Origin: Sva-07 sp963698565
Lineage (GTDB): Bacteria; Actinomycetota; Acidimicrobiia; Acidimicrobiales; Ilumatobacteraceae
Direction: 5' to 3'
Length of the DNA stretch: 64,000 nucleotides
Assembly: GCA_963698565.1 (NCBI GenBank)
Contig: CAVORH010000036.1
Coordinates: 49,403-113,402, forward strand
Shown: positions 1-7,247 of the stretch, in pieces
Layout: each line of letters opens with the position of its first letter
Position numbering within the stretch: the first letter of the stretch is position 1
Translations under genes and position numbers: made by a program
Notes under the pieces: model-generated
The model's input: the letters and a program-made list of their open reading frames with translations, nothing else
The model's database searches: none
Told to the model about the DNA's origin: nothing

Positions 1-335
1 TCGTCGTCGACCCGGATCGGCACGCCACCTCCGACCGTGATCAGGTCGTCGACGTTGCCTGCGACACCGTGCAGCAGGGCCGGCGAGCCGTTGAAGGCCG
101 CGGCGAGATCACGTGTCTCCGTACCTGCAGCGGCTGCGGTCCAGGCCTTCTTCCGGGCGATCTCGATCGAGAACAACGGGCTGTGGTCCATGCGCTCCAT
201 CGCGACGGGGTTTCCTGCCGGGTCGGCGACGTGGATCACGACGGCGACGCCCATCGCCTCGGCGATCGAACGGGCAGCAGCGATGAGGTCCCGGGCGCCC
301 TCGGCGGTGATCCGCAGCGTCGTGGTCGTCTTCAT
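1..335 (-). CDS. GlcG/HbpS-family (DUF336) protein, partial
   Basis: The coding strand starts with ATG at 335 and runs off the left edge, leaving about 111 N-terminal residues. The visible part has the usual GlcG/HbpS layout: an N-terminal Thr-rich strand, the segment AMGVAVVIHVADPAGNPVA, then ERMDHSPLFSIEIARKKAW and a Gly-rich VGGGVPI stretch near the cut. Family members bind haem or cobalamin-like ligands, or accompany oxidative catabolic operons, but no exact role can be assigned here. The gene begins 16 bases after the stop of the GntR regulator on the same strand, so the two are probably cotranscribed and tied to the phenol operon. Confidence 0.8.
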   Translation of the reverse strand, partial: MKTTTTLRITAEGARDLIAAARSIAEAMGVAVVIHVADPAGNPVAMERMDHSPLFSIEIARKKAWTAAAAGTETRDLAAAFNGSPALLHGVAGNVDDLITVGGGVPIRVDD

Positions 336-351
336 CGCGTGTGTCGCCTCG

Positions 352-1074
352 TCAGCCGGTGTCGGCCATCGCTTCGCCGTAGAGCGACGCCAGCACGTCG
401 GTGGTGCGTTGGATGTGCGCCGCCGCGACATCGCATGCCGTGTCGGCGTCGCGGGCCAGCGTGGCCTCCATCAGCGCGAGATGCTCGGCGTGGACATCGC
501 GGGGGATGCTCGTGTCGGTCAGCGCGAGGCGTCGATAGCGCTCGGTGTGGTGGTGCAGGATGTCGAGCATCCGGAGCACCCAACGCGACCCGCAGGCGGC
601 GGTGGTGGCCTCGTGGAACTGATGATTGCGGATCTCCCACTCGGCTGCTGACCCCGCGTCGCCTCGTCCCAACGCGACCTGGGCCTTCGACAGGTGGTGA
701 AACGACGCGATGATGCCCGACTCCCAGCTGTCGTCTCCGGTGGCGATCGACTCGCGCAACGCGTTGGTCTCGAGCAGGATGCGAGTGTTGCTGAGGTCCT
801 GGAGATCCTCGATCGAGATGGGCGACACCGCGAAACCGCGCTGGCCGCGAGCGGTGACGAGCCCGTCGGGGAGGAGTAGCGACAAGGCCTCGCGGATCGT
901 GGACGAACCGACGCCGTAGCGCTTGCGGATGTGCTCGACGGCAAGTTTCGAGCCCGGCTCGAGTTCGCCGGAGATGATGTCGGCCCTGATCGCGTCGACG
1001 GTCTCCTCCACCCGGGTGAGGGGAAGCGAGCCGCTCTGGCTCCGAGAGGTGATGTCGCTGTCGAGTGCTGTCAT
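352..1074 (-). CDS. GntR-family (FadR/FCD) transcriptional regulator
   Basis: A 240-residue protein. An N-terminal winged helix follows the GntR pattern (about residues 15-80, with SGELEPGSKLAVEHIRKRYG and GSSTIREAL), and a C-terminal all-helical FCD domain follows (about 90-230, with RILLETNALRESIA and NHQFHEATTAACGS). FCD regulators usually bind small carboxylates and act as repressors. The ATG at 1074 is chosen because the GntR domain begins soon after it; an upstream ATG at 1170 would add a non-conserved tail and run toward the operator palindromes. It is divergent from the phenol hydroxylase operon, so it is the likely local regulator, perhaps sensing a pathway acid. The effector is inferred, not shown. 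Confidence 0.88.
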   Translation of the reverse strand: MTALDSDITSRSQSGSLPLTRVEETVDAIRADIISGELEPGSKLAVEHIRKRYGVGSSTIREALSLLLPDGLVTARGQRGFAVSPISIEDLQDLSNTRILLETNALRESIATGDDSWESGIIASFHHLSKAQVALGRGDAGSAAEWEIRNHQFHEATTAACGSRWVLRMLDILHHHTERYRRLALTDTSIPRDVHAEHLALMEATLARDADTACDVAAAHIQRTTDVLASLYGEAMADTG

Positions 1075-1178
1075 GTCGTCGAAGTCGCTGTCGTCTGTGG
1101 TCGCCTCGGGTGGCGCTCGCTCACCGTATCCGCGAACCGACGTCAACCACCGAGATACTCCACGAATCACGGGCAGCT

Positions 1179-1253
1179 GTCAAGAATATCCGAGATATTC
1201 GAGAATCTCTGAGATTTGTCTTGACTGACGGATTTCCGTGGTGTTGACTGACC
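1179..1253. promoter_or_regulatory. Probable GntR operator region of the phenol operon
   Basis: The 201-bp divergent region between the regulator and dmpK is AT-richer than its surroundings. It holds two perfect palindromes: AATATC-CGA-GATATT (1185-1199) and AATCTC-T-GAGATT (1204-1216). An outer inverted repeat, GTCAAGA (1179-1185) with TCTTGAC (1219-1225), encloses both. A direct repeat TTGACTGAC follows at 1221-1229 and 1244-1252. GntR/FCD proteins bind short inverted repeats of this size, so this is the best candidate operator for the adjacent regulator. No confident -35/-10 pair could be placed. Confidence 0.6.
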
Positions 1254-1275
1254 ACATCTGAGGAGGGGACGACAC

Positions 1276-1494
1276 ATGGCCGACTGGGGCGATGCATTCG
1301 TACGGGTCACCGGGGTGCGTCGTCAGCGGTTCGTCGAGTTCGAGTTCTCGCTCGGTGACGAGCTGGTCGTGGAACTGGTGATGCCCTATCACGAGTTCCG
1401 CACCTTCTGCGACGAACACAACGCCCGGGTGCTCCCGAGCGAGGGTGAAGCAGCCCTCGCATTCATGGCACTCGGCGATCAGGAATCGAACTGA
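1276..1494 (+). CDS. dmpK: Phenol hydroxylase assembly subunit P0 (DmpK-like)
   Basis: A 72-residue protein with the compact P0 pattern: FVRVTGVRRQRFVEFEFSLGD, then VVELVMPYHEFRTFCDEHNA. Family members are about 70-90 residues. In Pseudomonas the P0 protein helps assemble or activate the diiron oxygenase and is not part of the resting enzyme. A clear Shine-Dalgarno sequence (GAGGAGGGG, near 1260-1268) precedes the ATG. It is the first gene of the phenol operon, matching the dmpK position in the classical gene order. Its identity rests on the short family pattern together with this context. Confidence 0.85.
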   Translation: MADWGDAFVRVTGVRRQRFVEFEFSLGDELVVELVMPYHEFRTFCDEHNARVLPSEGEAALAFMALGDQESN

Positions 1495-1536
1495 GCGGCC
1501 GTTTCAGGCGGCCGTGACAACGAGGGGATGGACCGA

Positions 1537-2529
1537 GTGAACATCGAGATCAAGTCCGAGAGCTTCACCCCGAGGCGATCGACGTTCAGCCACATCGCTC
1601 GCCGCTACGGCGAGGACCGGCCGGCGTCTCGCTACGACGAGGCGACGCTCGACGTGCAGGCGACCGTCAACTTCCACTACCGGCCACTGTGGGCACCCGA
1701 GTTCGAGATCTTCGACACGAGCCGGACCGCCGTGGTGATGGACGACTGGTACTCCTTCAGCGACCCGCGGCAGTACTACTACGCCACCTACAACATCAAT
1801 CGGGCGAACATGAACGCGGCCGCCGACCGGGCCTTCGACTTCGTCGACGACCGCGACCTCGTCGCTCGTGTCGAGCCGGCCTGGCTCGACACGGTGCGCC
1901 ACTACCTCGTGCCGCTGCGACACTACGAGTGGGCCGCCGACCTCAACAGCCTGCGGGTCACCGACTACGGCTACGGATCCCGCGTCACCAGCGCAGCGAT
2001 GTTCGCCGCATGCGACCGCCTCGGCATGGCACAGCTGCTCACCCGGATCGGGCTGGTGCTCGACGGCAACGACGAAGCCGGCCTCGAGCGGGCCCGCACG
2101 GCGTGGCTCGAAGCCGACGACTGGCAGGGCATCCGGCGCATGGTCGAGGACAGCCTCGTCGTCACCGACTGGTTCGAGACGTTCATCGCCCAGTACCTCG
2201 CTGCCGACGGCATCATCCATCCGCTCGTGTACGGCACCTTCGACGACGCCGGGCTCGACCACGGCGCCACGGCCGTGTCGATGATGAGCGAGTTCATGGT
2301 CGACTGGATGAAGGACAACGCCCGCTGGGTCGATGCCCTCGTCGAGGTCGCCGCGAAGGAGTCGGCCGCCAATGCCGAGCTGATCAGCGGGTGGTACCGC
2401 ACCTGGCGCGACCGTGCCGTCGAGGCCGCCGCGCCGCTGGCGACCACCGTGCTCGGCACGTCCGACGCCGTCCAGACCATCCGCGAGGGCCTCGACGCCC
2501 GGGCGGCCAACCTCGGCCTCACGGCCTGA
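1537..2529 (+). CDS. dmpL: Phenol hydroxylase beta subunit P1 (DmpL-like)
   Basis: A 330-residue protein of the ferritin-like beta subunits of soluble diiron monooxygenases, a non-metal-binding scaffold of the hydroxylase. Typical features are the N-terminal PRRSTFSHIARRYG segment, then YDEATLDVQATVNFHYRPLW and YYYATYNINRAN. The GTG at 1537 is preferred because GAGGGG at 1522-1527 then sits nine bases upstream. An ATG at 1528 directly abuts that ribosome site and would add only three residues. With DmpN and DmpO it should form the (alpha-beta-gamma)2 hydroxylase that converts phenol to catechol. Length equals the family norm of about 330. Confidence 0.93.
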   Translation: MNIEIKSESFTPRRSTFSHIARRYGEDRPASRYDEATLDVQATVNFHYRPLWAPEFEIFDTSRTAVVMDDWYSFSDPRQYYYATYNINRANMNAAADRAFDFVDDRDLVARVEPAWLDTVRHYLVPLRHYEWAADLNSLRVTDYGYGSRVTSAAMFAACDRLGMAQLLTRIGLVLDGNDEAGLERARTAWLEADDWQGIRRMVEDSLVVTDWFETFIAQYLAADGIIHPLVYGTFDDAGLDHGATAVSMMSEFMVDWMKDNARWVDALVEVAAKESAANAELISGWYRTWRDRAVEAAAPLATTVLGTSDAVQTIREGLDARAANLGLTA

Positions 2530-2560
2530 CCCACCAGAAGAGCCAGGAAAGGCCATCGCC

Positions 2561-2854
2561 ATGACCACCGAGAACCTGCACGCCGCCACCAATGCCGTGT
2601 CGATCACGTTCCAGAACACCGAGGACGCCCGACCGATCGTCGAGGCGATCGCAGCCGACAACCCGCACGCCACCGTGGCGCACTTCCCGGCGATGGTGAA
2701 GATCGACTGCCCGGGCCGGCTCACGATCAACGCCGCCTCGGTCAGCGAGCGCATCGGCCGCGACTGGGACCCCCAGGAGCTCCACCTCTCGATGATCTCG
2801 CTGTCGGGGAACATCGACGAAGACGACGACAAGTTCGAACTCGCCTGGAACTGA
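2561..2854 (+). CDS. dmpM: Phenol hydroxylase effector protein P2 (DmpM-like)
   Basis: A 97-residue cofactor-free effector of the MmoB/DmpM family. It has the conserved SITFQNTEDARPIVEAI start, the IDCPGRLTINAASVSERIGR centre and the acidic tail DEDDDKFELAW. Such proteins bind the hydroxylase near the diiron site, controlling oxygen activation and coupling. AGGAAAGG at 2546-2553 lies just before the ATG. The gene fits between dmpL and dmpN with short gaps (31 and 23 bases), as expected for one transcript. Length and residues match the family, with nothing missing. Confidence 0.93.
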   Translation: MTTENLHAATNAVSITFQNTEDARPIVEAIAADNPHATVAHFPAMVKIDCPGRLTINAASVSERIGRDWDPQELHLSMISLSGNIDEDDDKFELAWN

Positions 2855-2877
2855 CCGGGCCGGAACAGGAGACGACC

Positions 2878-4395
2878 ATGAGCAAGAAGATCCCTCTCAA
2901 GCGCAAGTACGAACTGATGACCCGCGGCCTCGCCTGGGACACGACGTACCAGGACATGGACGACGTGTACCCCTACGACAAGTTCGAGGGCATCAAGATC
3001 CACGACTGGGACGACTGGGTCGACCCGTTCCGTCTGACGCAGGACGCGTACTGGAAGTACCAGGCCGAGAAGGAGCGCAAGCTCTATGCGGTCATCGACT
3101 CGTATGCGCAGAACAACGGTCAACTGGGTCTCAGCGACGCGCGGTACCTCGGGGCCCTCAAGCTGTTCCTGACCGGCGTGAGCCCGCTCGAGTACCAGGC
3201 ACACCGCCACTTCGCCCACCTCGGTCGCAACATCCGTGGCACCGGGGCCCAGGTGGCGGCGCAGATGCAGTCGATCGACGAACTCCGTCACGCCCAGACC
3301 CAGATCCACGCGATCAGCCACTACAACAAGTTCTTCGACGGACTGCACGACTTCACGCACATGCACGACCGCGTGTGGTACCTGTCGGTGCCGAAGTCGT
3401 TCTTCGACGACGCCGTGTCGGCGGGTCCGTTCGAGTTCTTCACGGCGATCTCGTTCAGCTTCGAGTACGTCCTGACCAACCTGCTGTTCGTGCCGTTCAT
3501 GTCGGGCGCCGCCTACAACGGCGACCTCGCCACGGTCACGTTCGGCTTCAGCGCTCAGTCCGACGAGTCACGTCACATGACACTCGGCCTCGAGGTGATC
3601 AAGTTCCTCCTGGAGCAGGACGAGGACAACATCCCCATCGTCCAGCACTGGATCGACAAGTGGTTCTGGCGTGGCTATCGGCTGCTCAGCCTCGTCGGGA
3701 TGATGATGGACTACATGCTCCCCAAGAAGATCATGTCCTGGAAGGACGCCTGGGAGATGTACTTCGAGGAGCAGGGTGGGGCGCTGTTCGACGACCTCGC
3801 CCGGTACGGCATCCGCCCGCCCTTGCACGCCGACATCGCGATGAAGGAGAAGGATCGCATCAGCCACGAGGTGTGGGCGATCTTCTACCAGTACACCCAT
3901 GCCGCCGGGTTCCACACCTGGGACATCGACGACGAGCACAGCGCCTGGCTGTCGGAGCAGTATCCGACCACGTTCGACAAGTACTACAAGCCGCGTCTCG
4001 ACCTGTGGAAGCAGATGGCCGCCGACGGCAACCGGTTCTACAACATGGCGCTCCCACAGCTGTGCCAGGTGTGTCAGATCCCGATGGGATTCACCGAGCC
4101 CGACGATCCGACGACGATCTCGTTCCGATCGCAGGTCTACAACGGCGACCGCTACCACTTCTGCAGCGACGGCTGTCAGTACATCTTCGACCACGAGCCC
4201 GAGAAGTACGTCCAGGCCTGGCTGCCGGTGCACCAGATCTTCCAGGGGAACTGCGGCGGTGCCGAGATCCCCGACGTCCTGAACTGGTACCACCTGAATC
4301 TGGGAGCGGACAACATGGCGTACGAGGGCTCGCCCGAGGAAGCGCTGTGGAACGAGTGGATGGCGGGCCGCCGAGTCGGCGCCGCCCAGAGTTGA
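2878..4395 (+). CDS. dmpN: Phenol hydroxylase alpha subunit P3 (DmpN-like), diiron catalytic subunit
   Basis: A 505-residue catalytic subunit of the soluble diiron phenol monooxygenase. The iron ligands are visible: Glu105 (SPLEYQ), Glu135 and His138 (DELRHAQ), Glu196 (SFEYVL), and Glu230 and His233 (DESRHM). A C-terminal Cys-rich YHS-like metal motif follows (LCQVCQIPMGF near residue 395, and HFCSDGCQY near 427), as in known DmpN proteins. The enzyme inserts one oxygen atom of O2 into phenol to give catechol, with electrons from DmpP. Length is the family norm. The assignment to phenol rather than toluene or alkene follows from the adjacent P0 and P4 subunits and the catechol pathway. Confidence 0.95.
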   Translation: MSKKIPLKRKYELMTRGLAWDTTYQDMDDVYPYDKFEGIKIHDWDDWVDPFRLTQDAYWKYQAEKERKLYAVIDSYAQNNGQLGLSDARYLGALKLFLTGVSPLEYQAHRHFAHLGRNIRGTGAQVAAQMQSIDELRHAQTQIHAISHYNKFFDGLHDFTHMHDRVWYLSVPKSFFDDAVSAGPFEFFTAISFSFEYVLTNLLFVPFMSGAAYNGDLATVTFGFSAQSDESRHMTLGLEVIKFLLEQDEDNIPIVQHWIDKWFWRGYRLLSLVGMMMDYMLPKKIMSWKDAWEMYFEEQGGALFDDLARYGIRPPLHADIAMKEKDRISHEVWAIFYQYTHAAGFHTWDIDDEHSAWLSEQYPTTFDKYYKPRLDLWKQMAADGNRFYNMALPQLCQVCQIPMGFTEPDDPTTISFRSQVYNGDRYHFCSDGCQYIFDHEPEKYVQAWLPVHQIFQGNCGGAEIPDVLNWYHLNLGADNMAYEGSPEEALWNEWMAGRRVGAAQS

Positions 4396-4405
4396 GGAGC
4401 AGATC

Positions 4406-4768
4406 ATGGCTGTTGTTGCACTCGAACCCGGCTACGAGGGCCAGGTCCTCGACGCCGTCGAGAACTTCGGACCGAACCAACTGGTGTACCTCCACTGGGA
4501 GAAGCACCTGATGTTCTGTGCGGCGCTCGCGTTCCCGCTGCCGCCGCAGATGCCGTTCGCGGCACTCGTCGGCGAACTGATCCCGCAGTTCTACGGGCCT
4601 CACCCGGACTTCGAGAAGATCGACTGGTCGACCGTGCGTTGGACCCTCGACGGTGAGGAGTTCGTGCCTGACATGGACGCCTCGCTGGGTGATCAGGGCG
4701 TGGGCCACAAGTCGTTGCTGCGCTTCTGGACGCCCGGCCTCGACGGCCTCGGCGAGTCCGGCGCCTGA
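4406..4768 (+). CDS. dmpO: Phenol hydroxylase gamma subunit P4 (DmpO-like)
   Basis: A 120-residue protein matching DmpO. It contains the N-terminal VVALEPGYEGQVLDAVENFG, the central LVYLHWEKHLMFCAALAFPL and the FYGPHPDFEKIDW segment typical of the gamma subunit of phenol hydroxylases. It completes the hydroxylase with DmpN and DmpL. GAGGAGCAGATC before the ATG at 4406 supplies the ribosome site, 10 bases after the dmpN stop. This small subunit is diagnostic for the phenol-type enzyme over other soluble diiron oxygenases. Confidence 0.92.
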   Translation: MAVVALEPGYEGQVLDAVENFGPNQLVYLHWEKHLMFCAALAFPLPPQMPFAALVGELIPQFYGPHPDFEKIDWSTVRWTLDGEEFVPDMDASLGDQGVGHKSLLRFWTPGLDGLGESGA

Positions 4769-4777
4769 CCCGATCCG

Positions 4778-5842
4778 ATGCGCCGCACACTCACCATCGA
4801 ACCGATCGAGGAGTCGGTCGAGGTCGCCGACGGCCAGACGCTGCTCGACGCTTGCCTGCGTGCCGGCGTCTGGCTCCCCCACGCGTGCGGTCACGGCTTG
4901 TGCGGTACCTGCAAGGTGCAGGTGCTCGACGGCGATGTCGACCATGGCGAGGCGTCACCGTTCGCTCTGATGGATTTCGAACGTGAGGACGGATTCACGC
5001 TCGCGTGTTCGGCGACCGCCACCTCCGACGTCGTGATCGAGGCCGACGTCGACGAGGAGCCCGACGCCGTCGTGCGTCCCGTCCGCGACTTCACCGGGAC
5101 GGTGTCGCGGCTCGAGCACCTGACCGCCGACATCCTGGGCATCTGGATCACGGTCGACGAACCGATCGAGTTCCAGGCGGGGCAGTACATCAACCTCCAC
5201 GTCGAGGGTGTCGAGCGGCCACGGGCGTTCTCGATCGCCAGCAGTCCCTCGTCCGAGAAGGAGATCGAACTCCACGTTCGCCTGGTCCCCGGCGGTGAAG
5301 CCACCCCCCGCTTGCACAGCGAGCTCGCGGTCGGGGACCAGGTCCGGTTCTCCGGGCCCTACGGGCGCTTCTTCGTGCGCCGGTCCGCAGCCAAGCCGAT
5401 GCTGTTCCTGGCCGGCGGCTCGGGTTTGTCGAGCCCGAAGTCGATGGTGATCGACCTGCTCGAGTCGGGCTGCGACCAGGACATCACGCTGGTGCACGGT
5501 GTCCGCACGGTGAACGACGTGTACTTCGCCGACGAGTTCAGAGCGCTCGAAACTGCGTACCAGAACTTCACCTACGTACCCGTGCTGAGCGAACACGATG
5601 CGGCGCTCGGCGACTGGACCGGCGAGATCGGCTACGTCCACGAGGCAGCCGAACGCCGCTTCGACGGATCGTTCAAGGGCATGTCGGCGTACCTGTGCGG
5701 TCCACCGCCGATGATCGAGGCGTGCATCCGCTCGCTGATGAAGGGCCGGTTGTTCGAGCGCGACATCTTCACCGAGAAGTTCGTCACCGCCGCCGACGGC
5801 GAATCGAGCCTCGCCCGCAGCCCATTGTTCAAGAGGCTGTGA
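4778..5842 (+). CDS. dmpP: Phenol hydroxylase reductase P5 (DmpP-like)
   Basis: A 354-residue electron-transfer protein. Residues 1-90 form a plant-type [2Fe-2S] domain with ligands Cys37, Cys42, Cys45 and Cys77 (HACGHGLCGTCK and LACSATA). An FAD domain follows, with RPRAFSIASS near residue 148, then an NAD(P)-binding domain starting LFLAGGSGLSSPKSM and ending near CGPPPMIEA. It passes electrons from NADH through FAD and the cluster to the DmpN diiron site. The gene overlaps the next one by one base (TGATG), so translation is coupled. All cofactor motifs are intact. Confidence 0.95.
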   Translation: MRRTLTIEPIEESVEVADGQTLLDACLRAGVWLPHACGHGLCGTCKVQVLDGDVDHGEASPFALMDFEREDGFTLACSATATSDVVIEADVDEEPDAVVRPVRDFTGTVSRLEHLTADILGIWITVDEPIEFQAGQYINLHVEGVERPRAFSIASSPSSEKEIELHVRLVPGGEATPRLHSELAVGDQVRFSGPYGRFFVRRSAAKPMLFLAGGSGLSSPKSMVIDLLESGCDQDITLVHGVRTVNDVYFADEFRALETAYQNFTYVPVLSEHDAALGDWTGEIGYVHEAAERRFDGSFKGMSAYLCGPPPMIEACIRSLMKGRLFERDIFTEKFVTAADGESSLARSPLFKRL

Positions 5843-6168
5843 TGGGTGCCGAGAGCCGCAGCCATCGCTGCACCGTCGTCGACAGTGCCGCCACCGTGAC
5901 GTTCGACGTCCGCGACGGCGGTCGCCTCCTGCACGAGATGATCGCCCATCAGGGGACGGCCATCGCGGTCGGATGTCGCGGAGGTGGTTGTGGGGTGTGT
6001 CGGGTCCGTGTGATCGAGGGCAGCTACACCACCAAGCGGATGAGCCGGAGACACGTCTCGGAGGCCGACGAGGCGGCCGGCATCGTGCTCGCCTGCCGCA
6101 CGGTTCCGACATCCGACATCACCGTGCGTTGCGAGCCGGCACCAGTTCCGACGTTGTCCTCTGCCTGA
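5842..6168 (+). CDS. dmpQ: Plant-type [2Fe-2S] ferredoxin (DmpQ/XylT-like)
   Basis: A 108-residue ferredoxin with cluster ligands Cys45, Cys50, Cys53 and Cys85 (VGCRGGGCGVCRV and LACRTV). In Pseudomonas, XylT and DmpQ keep catechol 2,3-dioxygenase active by reducing its oxidised iron, and the gene again lies just before that dioxygenase. Its ATG overlaps the dmpP stop by one base. It is a second, separate ferredoxin besides the one built into DmpP. The repair role is family knowledge plus position, not visible in the sequence itself. Confidence 0.9.
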   Translation: MGAESRSHRCTVVDSAATVTFDVRDGGRLLHEMIAHQGTAIAVGCRGGGCGVCRVRVIEGSYTTKRMSRRHVSEADEAAGIVLACRTVPTSDITVRCEPAPVPTLSSA

Positions 6169-6212
6169 CCGATCGCAACCGCGCAGATCATCGGCTCGAC
6201 CGGCACGGGTCG

Positions 6213-6252
6213 ACCAACCAATCAACACCAACCCAACAAACACCAACCAACC
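6213..6252 (+). promoter_or_regulatory. G-free A/C-rich leader before dmpB
   Basis: The 106-bp gap between dmpQ and dmpB holds a 40-base run on the coding strand with no G and a single T, built from ACCAACC, AACACC and CCAACA units. In a genome near 70% GC this is strikingly biased. It should be single-stranded in the mRNA and ends just before the dmpB ribosome site (GAGGGG, about 6261-6266). A translation-enhancing or RNA-protein binding leader, or an internal promoter region, is possible. This is inference from composition and position only. Confidence 0.45.
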
Positions 6253-6274
6253 GACTACACGAGGGGCACACACC

Positions 6275-7195
6275 ATGGCAATCAACGGAGTTCTCCGTCC
6301 AGGTTTCATCCAGATCCGAGTCCTCGACATGGACGAGGCGATCGTCCACTACCGCGATCGTCTCGGGCTGCACGAGGTCGGCACCGGAAGTGACGGACGC
6401 GTCTACCTCAAGGGTTGGGACGAGTTCGATCGCCACAGTGTGATCCTGCGCGAGGCCGACGAAGCCGGCATGGACGTGATGGCGTTCAAGGTGCTCGACG
6501 AGGCCACGCTCAACGAACTCACCGCGAAGCTCGAGGCGTCCAACGTCAGCGTCGACCACATCGAGGCCGGCGAGCAACCCGGCATCGGTCGCCGCGTCGG
6601 CTTCGAGATCCCGAGCGGCCACCGCATCGAGCTGTACGCGCAGATGGACCGATCGGACTTCGGACCGGAGGTGATCAATCCGAACGTCTGGCAGGCCGAA
6701 CCCCGTGGCATGGGGTGCACCCGGTTCGACCACGCGCTGCTCTACGGCCCGAACATCGAGGCGGTCTCCGACCTGTTCTGTGATGTGCTCGGGTTCCGGG
6801 TCGCCGAGCAGGCCGACCTCGGTCCGGGAGGCATCGCTGTCTGGCTCACCTGTTCGAACAAGGCCCACGACATCGCGTTCGTCACCAACCCTGATCCGGG
6901 GCGGTTCCACCACGCCGCGTTCTATCTCGAGACGGTGAACGACGTCACCCACGCCGGCGACATCATGGCGTACTACGACATCCCGATCGACGTGGGCCCG
7001 ACCCGCCACGGCATCACCCGTGGGCAGACGATCTACTTCTTCGACCCGTGCGGCAACCGCAACGAGGTGTTCGCCGGTGGCTACACCTACTACCCGGACA
7101 ACCCCACGCGCAGCTGGACGCCCGACCAGATCGGCAAGGGCATCTTCTACTACGAGCGCGAACTCAACGACGCGTTCCTCAGCGTCTACACCTGA
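6275..7195 (+). CDS. dmpB: Catechol 2,3-dioxygenase
   Basis: A 306-residue extradiol dioxygenase of the XylE/DmpB type, made of two paired VOC modules. The Fe(II) ligands fall at the expected positions: His153 (RFDHALL), His213 (RFHHAAF) and Glu264 (NRNEVFAGG). It opens catechol next to the hydroxyls, giving 2-hydroxymuconic semialdehyde. Length and ligand numbering are almost identical to Pseudomonas XylE (153, 214, 265). An unusual A/C-rich leader lies upstream, and the paired ferredoxin DmpQ precedes it. This fixes the pathway as meta-cleavage. Confidence 0.95.
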   Translation: MAINGVLRPGFIQIRVLDMDEAIVHYRDRLGLHEVGTGSDGRVYLKGWDEFDRHSVILREADEAGMDVMAFKVLDEATLNELTAKLEASNVSVDHIEAGEQPGIGRRVGFEIPSGHRIELYAQMDRSDFGPEVINPNVWQAEPRGMGCTRFDHALLYGPNIEAVSDLFCDVLGFRVAEQADLGPGGIAVWLTCSNKAHDIAFVTNPDPGRFHHAAFYLETVNDVTHAGDIMAYYDIPIDVGPTRHGITRGQTIYFFDPCGNRNEVFAGGYTYYPDNPTRSWTPDQIGKGIFYYERELNDAFLSVYT

Positions 7196-7247
7196 TCGCT
7201 GCCGGCCAGCGTCAGGTCCCCCGTCCACGACAAGGAGGAGTGAGTCG

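Noticed and set aside
1504..3366. Long open frame on the minus strand (620 codons) over dmpL and dmpM
   Set aside because: It is antisense to recognised genes, low in complexity and rich in Arg, Val and Gly, as expected from high-GC shadow frames.
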